Shown: in pieces, positions 12,791 through 24,380 of the stretch
How positions within the stretch are numbered: position 1 is the stretch's first letter
Layout of the letters: each line of letters starts with the position of its first letter
DNA from: Allacma fusca
Lineage: Eukaryota; Arthropoda; Collembola; Symphypleona; Sminthuridae
NCBI GenBank assembly: GCA_947179485.1
Contig: OX359245.1
Span: forward strand, 41,341,067 to 41,405,066
Direction of reading: 5' to 3'
DNA: 64,000 nucleotides
The notes under the pieces: generated by a model
The model's input: the letters and a program-made list of their open reading frames with translations, nothing else
Database searches by the model: none
What the model was told of the DNA's origin: nothing
Position numbers and translations under genes: made by a program

Positions 12791-12870
12791 TTAATTCATA
12801 TTAAATGTAATTATATAATTATACATAAATATATTCATGTATATGTTGCAGAAGGGTTAAAGTTTCTTAC

Positions 12871-13240
12871 ATGGTACATAAGGATTTAACATGGGGCTTA
12901 TACCTGGTGCAGTATATGGTAGTTGTTACTGCATTGTACCAGGAAAAATACCTGGTGCAAGTAATGTAAGTTATAATAGCGTGTGCCTTGGTACAATATA
13001 CCAGACATTTGCTACACCAGGAGGAAAGAATGTTAAAGGGCACGTGAGAAAGATTGGTTCTTTGGCTGGGTTTTGGGGGAAATGAAGAAGCACCAGGTAT
13101 ATACTTGGTATCAATTGAGGTTAAACTGGGGCTGACAGTGAGGCATCTCCGTGAAGGATACCAAGTTCTACATATACTTGGTATCAATTGAGGTCGAATT
13201 GGTGCCGACAATGAGGAAGTTACTTAAGGTGTATCAGGTC
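12871..13240 (+). repeat. Partial copy of the ACCAAGT foldback element
   Basis: Starts ATGGTACATAAGGATTTAAC, like the left end of the element at 54703 (TGGTATATATGGATTTAAC). It contains units with TACTTGGTATCAATTGAGG, a GGTGCCGACAATGAGG-type word and ACCAAGT. A block reading GTTAAAGGGCAC matches 59758-59770. No coding capacity was seen. Confidence 0.65.
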
Positions 13241-14130
13241 ATGCCGCCATCCAGTCATGGATTACCACACCAGACAGTTTTGCAGACCAAACTTTAATCA
13301 ACATATTATCTGCTGAAATAATTATGGAGCTTAATGTCGCTCCGGAGTCTATGGATCGTCTGCTTAAATAATTGTTAAGGTAAATTTGGATCTGGAGCCA
13401 ATGGATTTCCTTAGAAAAGAGTAGAAAGGCTCCCAGATGTCCGGATTTCATCAGGACTAATCTGATATGAAAAAGGTTGTCCTGGTTACCTTATGAGCGT
13501 TTATTTTATCCTGATTTCATAGAAGCTTGTGGATGGACTCGAATTGGGGCAAAAGGACTCCAAAAGTTCATTACTTATTAAAAACGTCATTATTCCCCAA
13601 ATCTATCGAAAGCGTTGGACGTGCTACACACTGCCGGTAAAATAAATTCTGCATGGGTTAGCTAAACGTTTTAATTTCGGAAGACTTCAAAGGTGGATAT
13701 GTGAGGCAGAGAGTACTTGTATTACATACTTCTTTAATATTTTCATTCTCTACTACATACTGATATTTTCACGTAAACCCCAACCCTGAGTAGTTCTTTC
13801 GTACCGATGTAAGTTATAGTAATTAATATGCAAGCAAAATAAATCAACTTCAAAATATGATTTTTGTTCCCAAATATTTCGAACTCAGTTTGGAGTTCAG
13901 ATATGGCGGACTGAGAATCTAGGAACCCTATTGCGGAGCTCAACTCGGTTCCAGACCAAACGATTACTTGAGCAGCATATATTTAAACGTGTCGTGTTCC
14001 ACACTGCTGTAAACATTATGTTTTCTGCACACAAAACGCATATAACCTTTGACTCCAGCAATTTTCGAAAAAGTTGAAATGCTGACTAAACAGGATTTGA
14101 CAGTCAACTTTAAAACCATGAGTGTTTTTG

Positions 14131-14173
<43 letters not shown>

Positions 14174-15093
14174 TAATATAATTACATATATTGGTCTCTC
14201 TTAATCAGGTACGAGTTTCTATTCATATTGAACATAATTGGACATGCGGCCCCGTATTTATGTATACTTGAACATCGTAGCATTTTTGAGACAAGGAAAG
14301 TAAAAAGGTGGAATAAGAGGCTTTCTTATAAATTTTATCAGTAAATTCCTGGGATTCTTGGCCAACTGTACATTCGGCTCGTGAACATGAATTGCAGCAA
14401 AACAATTTGTGGTATTTTCCCATTACTGTATATTCGTATATAGTTTCGCTACCTTCTACTTTTCCCCCCCCAAAATAATTTGTGCTCATAATACTCCAAT
14501 TTGCTCTTATAAAGAGCATACACTATGTATATAAGTTTGATTTAACCATTTTAAAGCATTTAATTACACACAAGTTAATATGCATACTTGTACAACAGCA
14601 CACAAATTATCACAAATTACTTATCGTTGGGGTCAGCAAAGGTTAAAACTACTGATTCCAACTGGAATATAAAATCTACGTATAGTTACATTATTATCTG
14701 ATTACATTAAGTTTCATGTCCTTCATCTACTCCATGACTACTGGTTCATTGCCAACATTGCACACAACAAACAGTGTCTGATTCACGCCGCCAAATTTTA
14801 ACATAAACAGAGAATATTGTAATAGATCCTTCGATTTGTCAGTTTTGAGCTACGCCTTTTACTTGAATCTTTATTCTAATAAAAACTCTGTGCTTCACTG
14901 GGGCAATTACTTGGAAGTTTGTGTGTTGTGTCAGTGCACAGACTATAAGCTAAAGGGCTTATTAATCAAGCCCTGCCTAGAAGGCTTAATGTAAGCCTTA
15001 CTCTTGAGCGTCAGTTTTAAAAAAGTAGCGCGCGGAGTTTCAAGCCAACGGACGGATAGAGCTCGATAATAAGAAAGGATTTTACCTTCGAAA
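13241..15093. other. Intergenic DNA with (TA)n and repeat scraps
   Basis: Holds the TA microsatellite at 14132-14169 and, at about 14876-14935, a decayed relative of the Helitron end at 27090 (CTGTGCTTCACTGGGGCAATTACTTGG). The stretch 14700-15093 is the upstream part of the MFSD8-like gene. Short minus-strand frames such as 14223-14519 lack any family resemblance. Confidence 0.45.
14132..14169. repeat. (TA)n microsatellite
   Basis: About 19 uninterrupted TA dinucleotides, followed by a looser AT-rich tail. Confidence 0.95.
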
Positions 15094-18000
15094 ATGAATA
15101 TTGAACAGCGGGAAAAGTGTTTTAAGCAAAAGAGATTAAAATCATTTATTATTGTCTCGGGATATTTTTTTTTCGAGGGATGCGAAGATGGTATGCACTA
15201 TTCAGTACCTGTATCAATCACTAATTTAATTCAAACGATACAATGAGGTTGTCACTAAACGTTTTGTAATTTCAGTGGTCATTCTGCCCACGTGTTGGAA
15301 CTTTCTGCAAACCTTGGGAGTGACGGAGGAGCACTGGCTTGGTTACACCATCTCTAGTAATTGAGCGTGACAGTAATTTTGATTTGATGCTCGCATTATT
15401 ATTTTTAACTTATTATGGGGTATTATTTTTTTCTGTGAGAATAGGGGAAACTCCGAATCTTTTTTTGTAATTTCATCTTCAAATTGTATGCAAAATCCCT
15501 ATTTTTTAATAAAAGTTTACAGTGTGGCGGCAGCAATTGCTGGTATGATCGGAGGACGCCTCGCGGACAAATACTGGAACCACACAAAAGCAATTATATT
15601 TTCCAGCATTATTTTCCGTTCCATTGGACATTTACAGTACATGCTGGGATTGAACGTCTGGAATATTCTAATTTCACGAACAATTTGTGGTAATTACGTT
15701 ATTTTACGGATGCATTCGTCCAAAGTTTAAATAATCGGCCGTGTTATAATTATTAATTTGCAGGATTGGGGGCAGCAGCAGGAACTTCTGCAATAGCTGA
15801 AATATGCCGAACCACAACTCCTGAAGAACGCAGAACCTTCATATCGATTATTACAGCAGCTTTTCAAATAGGAATTCTCGTTGGCCCGGGACTTCAACTC
15901 TTTTTATCTTATTTCAATTTCAGCTTATTTGGGTTAGCTGTAACTCCATTAAATGCACCTGGACTGTTCATGGGACTTCTTTGGCTGCTTTATTGGGTGG
16001 CGACATCTATTTTGTTTACCAATTTGACACAAGAGTTCCAAGAAATTCAGAAGCTAAAACTTGGAATTGACTCTGGACAACAAGAGGCTGTTGCCCCAAT
16101 TCTGGAGATCACTAATCAAAATAACGAAAAGCCGCAGGAGGGGAGTGACATTTACAGCAAATACATGCATGGTAAAAAGAGTCTGGTTTCTATAATCTGT
16201 ACTGGCGAGAATATTTGGACACAGGCCTATTATCTTGCCCAATTTAAATTAATTCGTTTAAAAGAGCAAGTGAGTGCAAAATTGTATTCCATTTAGGGAT
16301 GCTGACGTAAAGACAGCGGTTTTAAAGATTTTCTTACTGTCTTCATTAGAATTTCTGACGGACTCCTATGTACTTCTTACGTGGATGGTTCTAACGTTGT
16401 ATTTTCAACAGGTCGCTCTTGAAGTAAGTACAGACTGTAACCGAGCGTCATTCAAGAGGCGAAATGGTCTACATGCTATATTTTTGTACAGCATGTAGAT
16501 CTTTTTGCCTCTTCAGCGACGTTATATGTATGTTTAGCGACGATATAAGCTCAAACTTGTTAAACGGGTTAAAATATTGATTCCAGAATTATTATGTTTT
16601 TTATTTACTACAAGTAGACAGTGATCCCTGTAATCACGCAAGACTACTTCGGATTTGGTGTCCACGAAAATACTTTAATTTACTGGTCAGGTGGATTAGA
16701 GGCTATAACAGCTTTTGTAGGAATGGCCTTTTTGGGCAAATACGTACGAGAGAGTACGTTACTCGTCATGGGTTTGTCCTTAACGATCATTGCACATATA
16801 TGGCTCATATGTGTAATGCCCAGCTTTGAAAAAGGTAAATAAGGGGCTTATGTAAGTATTAACTTTACAGTAATTAGTATGTAAAGACTCAAAGTAATTA
16901 CTTGATTCTTTTCCCTAATTTTTAGGAAATAATACTCACGTTGTGTATTTCCTTGTTGGAACTTTCCTTTTTTACTTCGGTAGTCCGATCTTTAATGTTG
17001 GCAATACGGCATTAGCGTCCAAAGTTTTAAGTACAGAAACGCAAGGTAAAAATGTTTCCACTAGAGTAATTTTTTCTACATGTATTTGATATATAAATGA
17101 ATCTTTGCATGTTAAAATGGGCACCTAGTATGGCAGTATGGCTATGCAGATCATGCATGGAACTTTGTAGGAAAGTTCAATTCAAGATCAGTTCATTTAA
17201 TTTTCTTCCGTGCATCGTTCAGTCATAATACTCACAATCAGTTTATTGTTATTGGGTACAGCATTCACATATTTTTAGTCACGTTCACTCAAATTGAACC
17301 TTAAAATAAAAAGTTCAATTCACGTTCAGAATGTCCGTCTAGTCAATTCATTCAGTTCAAACATGAATTTTTAATTTCAAGTTCCTATTTAGACTTTACT
17401 GTTATTTTTAGTTGAAAATTAAGATTTTTAATGGATATCTGCAGAAAAAATTTAGTTCTTTGCTGGTTTGCATCACGTTAAACATTAAGAACATATACAC
17501 TAAATCTGATTGTGAGTTTCGTGTTATGTATACTCACATTCAGTTCAATTCATATCTCTAATAATTCTAACCTAGACATTCAAGTTAATTCCTATATTTG
17601 CCAAACATTCCAATTCATACTCATTCATGACACAAAATTATAGGTTTTCAGTTCACTAAAGTTCACTCAAATATTGAAATATTTCAGAAACGTTTTATTA
17701 ACGAACTAGTTCACTGAATGAATTGTTGCATGTACGATGCAGATAATTAATTGTAAAACTACTATTAATAAAATTCCAGGACTAGGACAAGGAATTCGTC
17801 GTATGATGTCCTACATAGGCCTAATATTTGGACCTACATGGGCTGGATCGACCGTGCACAATCCACGGCTCTTCATTGGACTTACACTGGCGCTACTGTT
17901 TGTCAATGTTGTATGTGTCAAAATAAATCCAATATTTTACCTTTCTAGAAAATGGTCCGAAAAGCATACTTGTGATTTGGTTATCCCTGATTTTTTGTTT

Positions 18001-18120
18001 CAGATTATGCTCACAGGAAGTCTCAAGGGCTTAAGGGAAGCTGAGGATAAAATACTGTCTTCAAATAATGCCAAAAAGATTGCTGATGAGGAATCTTCCC
18101 CATTATTAGGTTCAACTTAG
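15094..18120 (+). CDS. MFSD8/CLN7-like lysosomal MFS transporter
   Basis: Eight-exon model, all phases consistent: 15094-15190, 15276-15356, 15516-15689, 15764-16269, 16313-16423, 16618-16834, 16926-17045, 17780-18120, giving about 548 residues (family about 520). The protein opens with KSFIIVSGYFFFEG and VILPTCWNFLQTLG (helix 1), then the MFS signature GGRLADKYWN, and ISRTICGLGAAAGTSA with the ATTPEER-like TTTPEERRTF stretch typical of MFSD8/SPX-type members. Several further membrane helices follow. The C-terminus carries DEESSPLL, an acidic dileucine of the E-x3-L-L lysosomal type. Human CLN7 is a lysosomal channel or transporter, so I infer a lysosomal location here. Three acceptors are AAAG or TAG without a strong pyrimidine tract, so those junctions are the weakest part. 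AATAAA at 18210-18215 fits the 3' end. A MITE occupies the last intron. Confidence 0.82.
17152..17736. mobile_element. hAT-type MITE with GTTCA motif arrays, in an intron
   Basis: A 585-bp element between exact 8-bp repeats ATGCAGAT (17144-17151 and 17737-17744). Ends CATGCATGGAAC and, reverse complemented, CGTACATGCAAC (9 of 12 identical). The body is packed with GTTCA / TGAAC and TTCAATTC words. It lies wholly in the last intron of the MFSD8-like gene and leaves the splice sites untouched. Confidence 0.8.
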
Positions 18121-18209
18121 GGAAACTGTCATCCATGCACAAATTTTTTAAAACAGCACTGATTCAATTTGAAAAATCAAATTTTATCCGCAAAATTGAT
18201 TTGATATTT

Positions 18210-18215
18210 AATAAA
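18210..18215 (+). promoter_or_regulatory. Candidate poly(A) signal of the MFSD8-like gene
   Basis: AATAAA 90 bp after the stop codon at 18120. A second AATAAA-like word follows at about 18290. Confidence 0.5.
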
Positions 18216-18347
18216 AACTGCATGCAAAAGGTGAAATGATACATTGTTGCATCAAATAGTCATTATTAACTGCTTAAAGCGTATGCTCTAATAAACTGCC
18301 CAATAGACTCCAGAAACCCATATGTAGCGAGTAATATTTTTGCAAGC

Positions 18348-19659
18348 TAGTACGACCACTGTTTCAGTTCATTTCAAAAAAATCCAAAATTGCAATCGAT
18401 TCATCGATTGCAACTAAAGCGAAGCCGGATTTCAAGGCAGGGAAGGTATTTTTTACGACCTTAGTGTTCAACGAGTTAAAATCTAGTTCCTGTGGTTAAC
18501 CCTGGTTTTCACGTCAATTCGAAGTTTTTTCGAAATTTCATAAAATTTTGAATATTGTGGCGAGGAAGGTATTTTCGACGATTTTATTGTTCAAGGAATT
18601 CTTTCGAGCGGTTTAATCAGAATTTTACGTAAATTTGGAATATTTTCAAAATTTCAGGGAATTTGGGCGGGAAAGGTATTTTCCACGACTTTAGTGATCA
18701 ACGAATTCTTTTGCACGGTTAAATTAGATTTTTAAGTGAATTCGGGGAATTTTCGAAATTTTATGAAATTTCATGAAATTTTGAAAATTGAAAAAGTAAA
18801 GGCGTTATTCCCAAGTCCATGACCCAACAGGTCGTTTGCCGCTGGTCCGGCAGTTGTATCTTGTCACGTGCGGGAGCCTTTAGGAGGACAAAATCAAAAA
18901 CGAGCAATTTTAGAAAAGCGCTTCGCTTTAAAAATTTTTTCGTTTCAGTTTGGACGCTGAAATGAAACGAATTTGTGGTTTCGTTTGAGTTCACAAAAAA
19001 GTGTTCACCGGGCAAACTGAAACGAAACGCAAAACGATCGTTTCAGGTGCGAAAATTTAAAATGCTCGACATTAAATCCTTTATGGCCAGGCATTCACTG
19101 ATTAAGTTTACTACGACGTCAGGCATACTTGTAAATGTAAATCTAGATATGGTTAGCTCGTGCCTCGTGCAACTCCAATCATTTTCCATTTTCAAAGCAG
19201 GATCCAACATGCCCAACAAAGTATGTCACTAACTCCGTGGTGATAAGTTAAATTAAAATTTGCACAAACTTCAAACGTCAAGATGTAATGAAAAATATAC
19301 AAGTGATTTTACGTAAATTAGAATACAGATTTAGATGTATTCTATTACTAAATATTAACTAATTATTTTGTAATTCGGGATTCAATGGCTTCCCAAGCCC
19401 ATAAACTGTCCAAAGGCGATTTCTCCGAAGAAATATTAGTATGCAGCAGCAAAATTTTCGTGACACGTGCATTTTTCCCGCAGAATTATATTGCATTTGA
19501 AACGCTTGAAACGCGTTTCAGTAAGACTGTTTCGTTTTGTTTCAGAGTCTCAACTGAAACGTTCGTTTCAGCTAAACTTGAAACTGAGCTGATATTTTTA
19601 TGGAACGAAGTGAAACAAACGGAAATTTTCGTTTCAGGAACGAAACACTGGGCGCACTA
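18348..19659. mobile_element. hAT-type element with GAAACG motif arrays
   Basis: A 1312-bp element flanked by exact 8-bp duplications TTGCAAGC (18340-18347 and 19660-19667). The ends TAGTACGACCACTGTTTC and TAGTGCGCCCAGTGTTTC match at 15 of 18 positions. The left third has three diverged 105-120 bp tandem units, each with a GAAGGTATTTT-type word (about 18441, 18563, 18671). The motif GAAACG / CGTTTC is dense at 18940-19050 and 19495-19655. Short open frames inside show no transposase similarity, so it is non-autonomous. Confidence 0.87.
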
Positions 19660-19809
19660 TTGCAAGCAATGACTTTTCTTGAAACGAAGATATTACAGTT
19701 ACTGTCCCCCGAAGGCGTTTTGTTAATAAAATGTTATACATCTGTAATTATTATTAGTCCGCTTGCTCAAACTTCTAGAGCTAGTAATAGGATGAACATT
19801 AACTCATTC

Positions 19810-20030
19810 GCTTGAAATACCTGAAAGTCAAGTGCAGGTTCGGGTTTCGATCGGATCAGTACTTCCAGTAATTTTTCAGATACGACTATCCTAGTTATAC
19901 CCGTCGAAAAACACCTGAAAAGTAAAGCATTTGGTCGTATCCAACTGAGCAAGTTCGGGTAAAATTTTTTTTATCTGAAATGTGACATACGTGTGTGTAC
20001 CCTGGTCGGGTTCTGTTGTGAATCCTAATA
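19810..20030. repeat. Motif-rich island (CGGGT / ACCTGAA)
   Basis: A block with repeated TTCGGGT, ACCTGAAA and ATACCCG words, like the inner part of the MITEs around it. I could not find matching ends or a target duplication. Confidence 0.4.
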
Positions 20031-20174
20031 TTTTGATACCTGAAAGCAGCCTTGCTAATGATACCTCTGTTGGAACAGTCAGTATAGCTTTCAGAGCCAA
20101 TCAAGTTTCTACTAACAATAAGATACTTGCGGAACCAGATTTGGCTTGGTGAAATGTCAGTGTCTACGGAGTTA

Positions 20175-20415
20175 AGGTTTCTCAACGGATAGGATATATC
20201 CGCATATCCGCGGATCGGATAAATTTCGGATAGAATAATTAATAAATTTATCATATCCGCATTTATCCACCTGGATCGGAAGAGCTCATTGTATACGTTA
20301 AAATATTGCGGATAGTATACATGGGTAAAACTATCCGAACGGATACGACAATAAAATTTTAAACTTCGGATATTCCGTCGGATATCCGCGGTTACCGTCG
20401 GATAGTTTCATCTAC
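20175..20415. repeat. CGGATA / TATCCG motif island
   Basis: Dense CGGATA and TATCCG words, often as the palindrome CGGATATCCG, run from about 20178 to 20410. They resemble the subterminal arrays of the hAT-type elements nearby. The termini and target duplication were not resolved. Confidence 0.6.
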
Positions 20416-22370
20416 CAACTGTTGCCTACCGGCCTAATCAATTTTTGTCGTAGAATGAAGTAAATGAGTGCAAAACGACGAAAATAAAGAGGCATCTAAT
20501 GCAGGTCGGGATCACTAGATCAAGGACTAAATCACCGGATCCACTAAATTATTTGTACATTTATTTTGTACATGTATAATTGAATCTTTAGATTTTGAAT
20601 TGTGTACCTGGTGTGGCTATGTAGATATTTAGTAATAAAGCTGTTGAGTATAGCAACTAGCGGTTACGGTTTCTTATTGTGGATATAACTATGTAAATCA
20701 TGCATTTGCAGTGATTTCAGTAGCACTCTCATTGTATTATGATTTGTGACGATCTATTGTCGTTAATTGTACGCGCGAAGCCTTTTAAATAGCAGAGGTC
20801 TTCTTTACAAACGTCCTTCCTTCGCCTACCGTTTTCTGTTAATATTAGGAAGCCTTTATTCATTCTTCCCGAACTAATTCAGCCAACCTGCATTCCCTTC
20901 CAAACACTCTGGAAAATTGATCTACCGCCTTCAATGAAGCTTTTATTGAAGGTTAGCCTTCGAAGGCTGGACATGTCTGCTTAAAATTGCCCTCTACGGT
21001 TAAAGAACTGTACCCAACGCTGGAAATGTGTGTAGAACTTTCCAACAATGACTACATCTAATTACTATGTAATAGGTTTCAGATATATACATTTATAATT
21101 ATTTCTTGATTATACAGTATTTAAAATAGATGTAGCCATCTCACAGTTGGAGATTGTAATTCAGGAAATTACGTGGTATTTAAATTCAAGTTTTGACGTT
21201 GTAATTAAATAAATTATTCTGTAATAACTTTTAAGTTGCCGGCGACATTTCTTTCTTAATTATCTTATCTTCGATTTTCTTTCTTTAATTATTTGAGGAA
21301 ATGTATGTAATTATATATGTATGTACGTATTTTAGGGATTTTGCTTGCAACTCAGGTTGTTGAGAGGAAACTAGGGTGTCCATCACTCCTGGTGAAATCT
21401 GGACTGTCCTGATTTGAGATATGCACCCTGATAAGTGAGCATAAAGTCCTGATTTTTCGTATGCATGTACGAATATTGTTTTTAAATTTTTTTAATGTAA
21501 TTTGTTCGTGTAGTGTTTCAACTAGAAACAATAAAAGTAGAATCTCGACTGAACGTACACTGCTATTGTTTGCATACGTACGTAAATATACTATTAGACG
21601 TCCAGCACATAATAATACATATACGGAAAGAACACTGATGAAACCACCTATTGGCCCTATTGCGAGGTATTATCCTACGAGTGCAATTATGTATCATGTA
21701 AATTGCATTTGCGAAACGTTTTTATATTGAAGAAGTGAAATAGGCGAAACTTGAGTAGAAATTATGTGCACATGAAGTTAGCAAATTTTCAATAAAACTC
21801 TCTCAGTAAAAATCGGTTTTAAATGTATTAGTGATTGTATGATTACAAAATCTAGCATTGCTCGTATTGTACTAAATATGATCAATTCCCAAGAATAACT
21901 GCATTTACAATTTGCTGTGGGAGAAGTGTTATATCTTCATTATTTCCTGCAGGAAATGTGCCATTATTGGTGTAGTATCTCTAAATGCGATTGATGTTGT
22001 ACAAATGATGGAATAACGGATTTAAAAAACTACATTTCTACGAACAATTATAAAATCAATGCCAAATCTATTATTCAGGTAAATGCTGAAGTTTCCGAAT
22101 CCTTTGAAAAGTTTTGAATGTATTTCTGTATTAATGTAGCAACTTTTCGCAGATTCGAATATTTGTGTCTTCACTAACTTCAGGCCACACAAAAGTAACC
22201 GTTTTGGTTAAAAAAATCTGAAATTTTGGAGAGAGTTGTTTAAAATTTTGAAGGGCCGAAATGAGTAGTTTACTACATAATATGTAAAGGTAATGTTCCA
22301 ATTAAAACGAATCATACTGTTTTACACCACTTTTGTTGAGTATGTAAAGAATAGTACGATTTTTCCGAAG
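20416..22370. other. Intergenic DNA
   Basis: No gene recognised. The piece 21215-21370 is homologous to the two flanks of the nested transposon block (44875-44937 and 61985-62085) and so shows what that site looked like before insertion. Confidence 0.5.
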
Positions 22371-22379
22371 TTAATTTGC

Positions 22380-24380
22380 ACAACGTTTAAAGTGTCTTAG
22401 TTTGATAAATGATTTCAATTTAAGTGATTTGAAAGTAGCAAATAAAGCTGTTAGCATCGAAATAGATGCGTGGGGACGCACTGTGTGATAAATACCTCCA
22501 TGCCAAAATTGAGAAATGGTAAACCTTTGGGTTTCTATTTTAGGTTCCACTTTCATTGGTGGAGTGATTTACATTGGGTACATTAGAACTATATCCACGT
22601 CGAAGTGATTATTTCATGTCTAATTGAGAAAACAATTCTTTAAATATGACAGCCGGAAAACGTGGCATGGGGTAACTTGAAAATAATCACTGAATAATGT
22701 ATTGAAAAAAACCTTGCTAATCGACGAACGGGCGGATGGCTAAACAGGTTAGTTCAAATTCCGAGCGCAAAATCCACCACAATTTCCTGTGTAAAATGCA
22801 ATTTTCGTTGTGTTACAGAAATTATGGCATAAACGTTTCTATTTTAAAACATTACTTGTTCAATTTCGGGTTCAAGTTCGGGTTACACAACTTTGGAATC
22901 GAATTGCAGGTACTATTTCAAGTTAAAGTACCTCAAAATATGCTTGGTTAAAATTACTTGAGCGGTCAAGTACTTGATAAGATTCAAAATACCAAGCTTG
23001 TGTCCATGCAAATTTATACTTGCTAGTTCAAGTGCAGGTCAAGTTCAATTTCGGAACCTGAATTTACTTGACACGAACGCAGCTCTGTACACATAGGAAT
23101 TAATTTTAATTGAAACTTGCATTTGATATTTTATGTTTTATATATTCCAAATCTCCTTTTGAATATACACCCAACTTATGATTGGTCCCCATGTACATTT
23201 GTTCCCCCATTTTAAAACGCCTCCCTATTCCAATAACACGTTTTGGCACAATAATTAAAATTAATTATACAACCAGCAAAGTGCAAATTTATCGTGTCAA
23301 ATATAATTTATACATTTTCATTTTTGCAATAATTTCATAGTTTATGTTTTCATGGAGACATTATCGGTCCCAATTCACTTACAATTTACCATTAAGGTGT
23401 CCCCCTTTACATTTCAGCAGTACATCATTAGAACAGTTGTCTACACATCAGTGAAAAAAAGTTAGTAGTAGTATCTACGGTAGACCGCAGTAATCGTCAG
23501 TCAAAAGAGCTGTAACTTTCTAATTTTTGTTTGTAATCTTAACTGAGATATATAGCCAGGAAACAAGTCAAATGTTGATTGCGTTTCCGCCATTTCATAA
23601 TTTTTTTTTCAGGAAGATTATGGTTAATTATTAGAACACCTATAATTTATTTACTTAGACAAATAGGAGCCTAGACTCCATGTGTTTCTGGGTCATGGCC
23701 CAGTCAATAATACATAAAATAGTTCTCTCGTGAATATCCCGTCCTGTCAATTGTAATTGTTTGTTCCTGCAATTCAATTATTTATACTAATCTATTTTGT
23801 CTTGACGGCCTATCCACGCATTTACTGTTACATATTTGAAGAGTTCCGAGTGGAGTAATTAATTGTGTGGGGATTTATCAGACATTTACGTAATTGATTT
23901 AAGAAATGTTGGTTTAGCTCATGAACAAAATAGTGTAAACTTAATTAATAAATTGTTGGAGAGCTATTTATGAGAAATCTTGGCAAAAGTTTATCACCGA
24001 AACAACCTTTCTTTTTTAATTTATTCCTATCCCTTTACCAGTTATGGTTCATTGTTAAAGGATCCCCGAGAACCTAAATTACGGAGTTTTCTCATCGCTT
24101 ATCCAAATCCACCTTATTCCTAGAATTTCCTGACCTTTTAGTGACCACACGATCATTTTAAAAGTCTTGCTGACATCCCATTCAATTTACCGGGAAGATT
24201 TTGTACTCTTTACTCCAGCAGAACATCACTACAGCAGTTGTCTACACAGCAGTGAAATATGTATGTACCTTTCAACGTGAGTAAGTTACAACGGTACACG
24301 CCCTCCAAAAGACCTGTAACGTTCTCATTTTGTTTGTAATCTTAACTGCGATAAAAGCTAGGAAACAAGCCGAAGTTAAT
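22380..24380. repeat. Upstream part of chemoreceptor duplication unit A
   Basis: The stretch 22480-22560 (CTCCATGCCAAAATTGAGAAATGG) matches 62300-62370 upstream of copy C. From 23565 onward the sequence is nearly identical to 31006-32400 upstream of copy B, apart from a MITE in B. An ACTTGA-rich island lies at 22850-23090, ending in a TIR-like ACGAACGCAGCTCTG. No other gene was seen. Confidence 0.7.

Noticed and set aside
14223..14519. 98-codon minus-strand frame
   Set aside because: Cys-rich in places but without start context, splice partners or recognised family; treated as chance.
19385..19672. 95-codon frame in the GAAACG element
   Set aside because: It is made of the repeated GAAACG/CGTTTC words and lies wholly within the non-autonomous element.
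20175..20415. Calling the CGGATA island a complete hAT element
   Set aside because: I could not find matching terminal repeats or an 8-bp duplication, so only a repeat island is reported.
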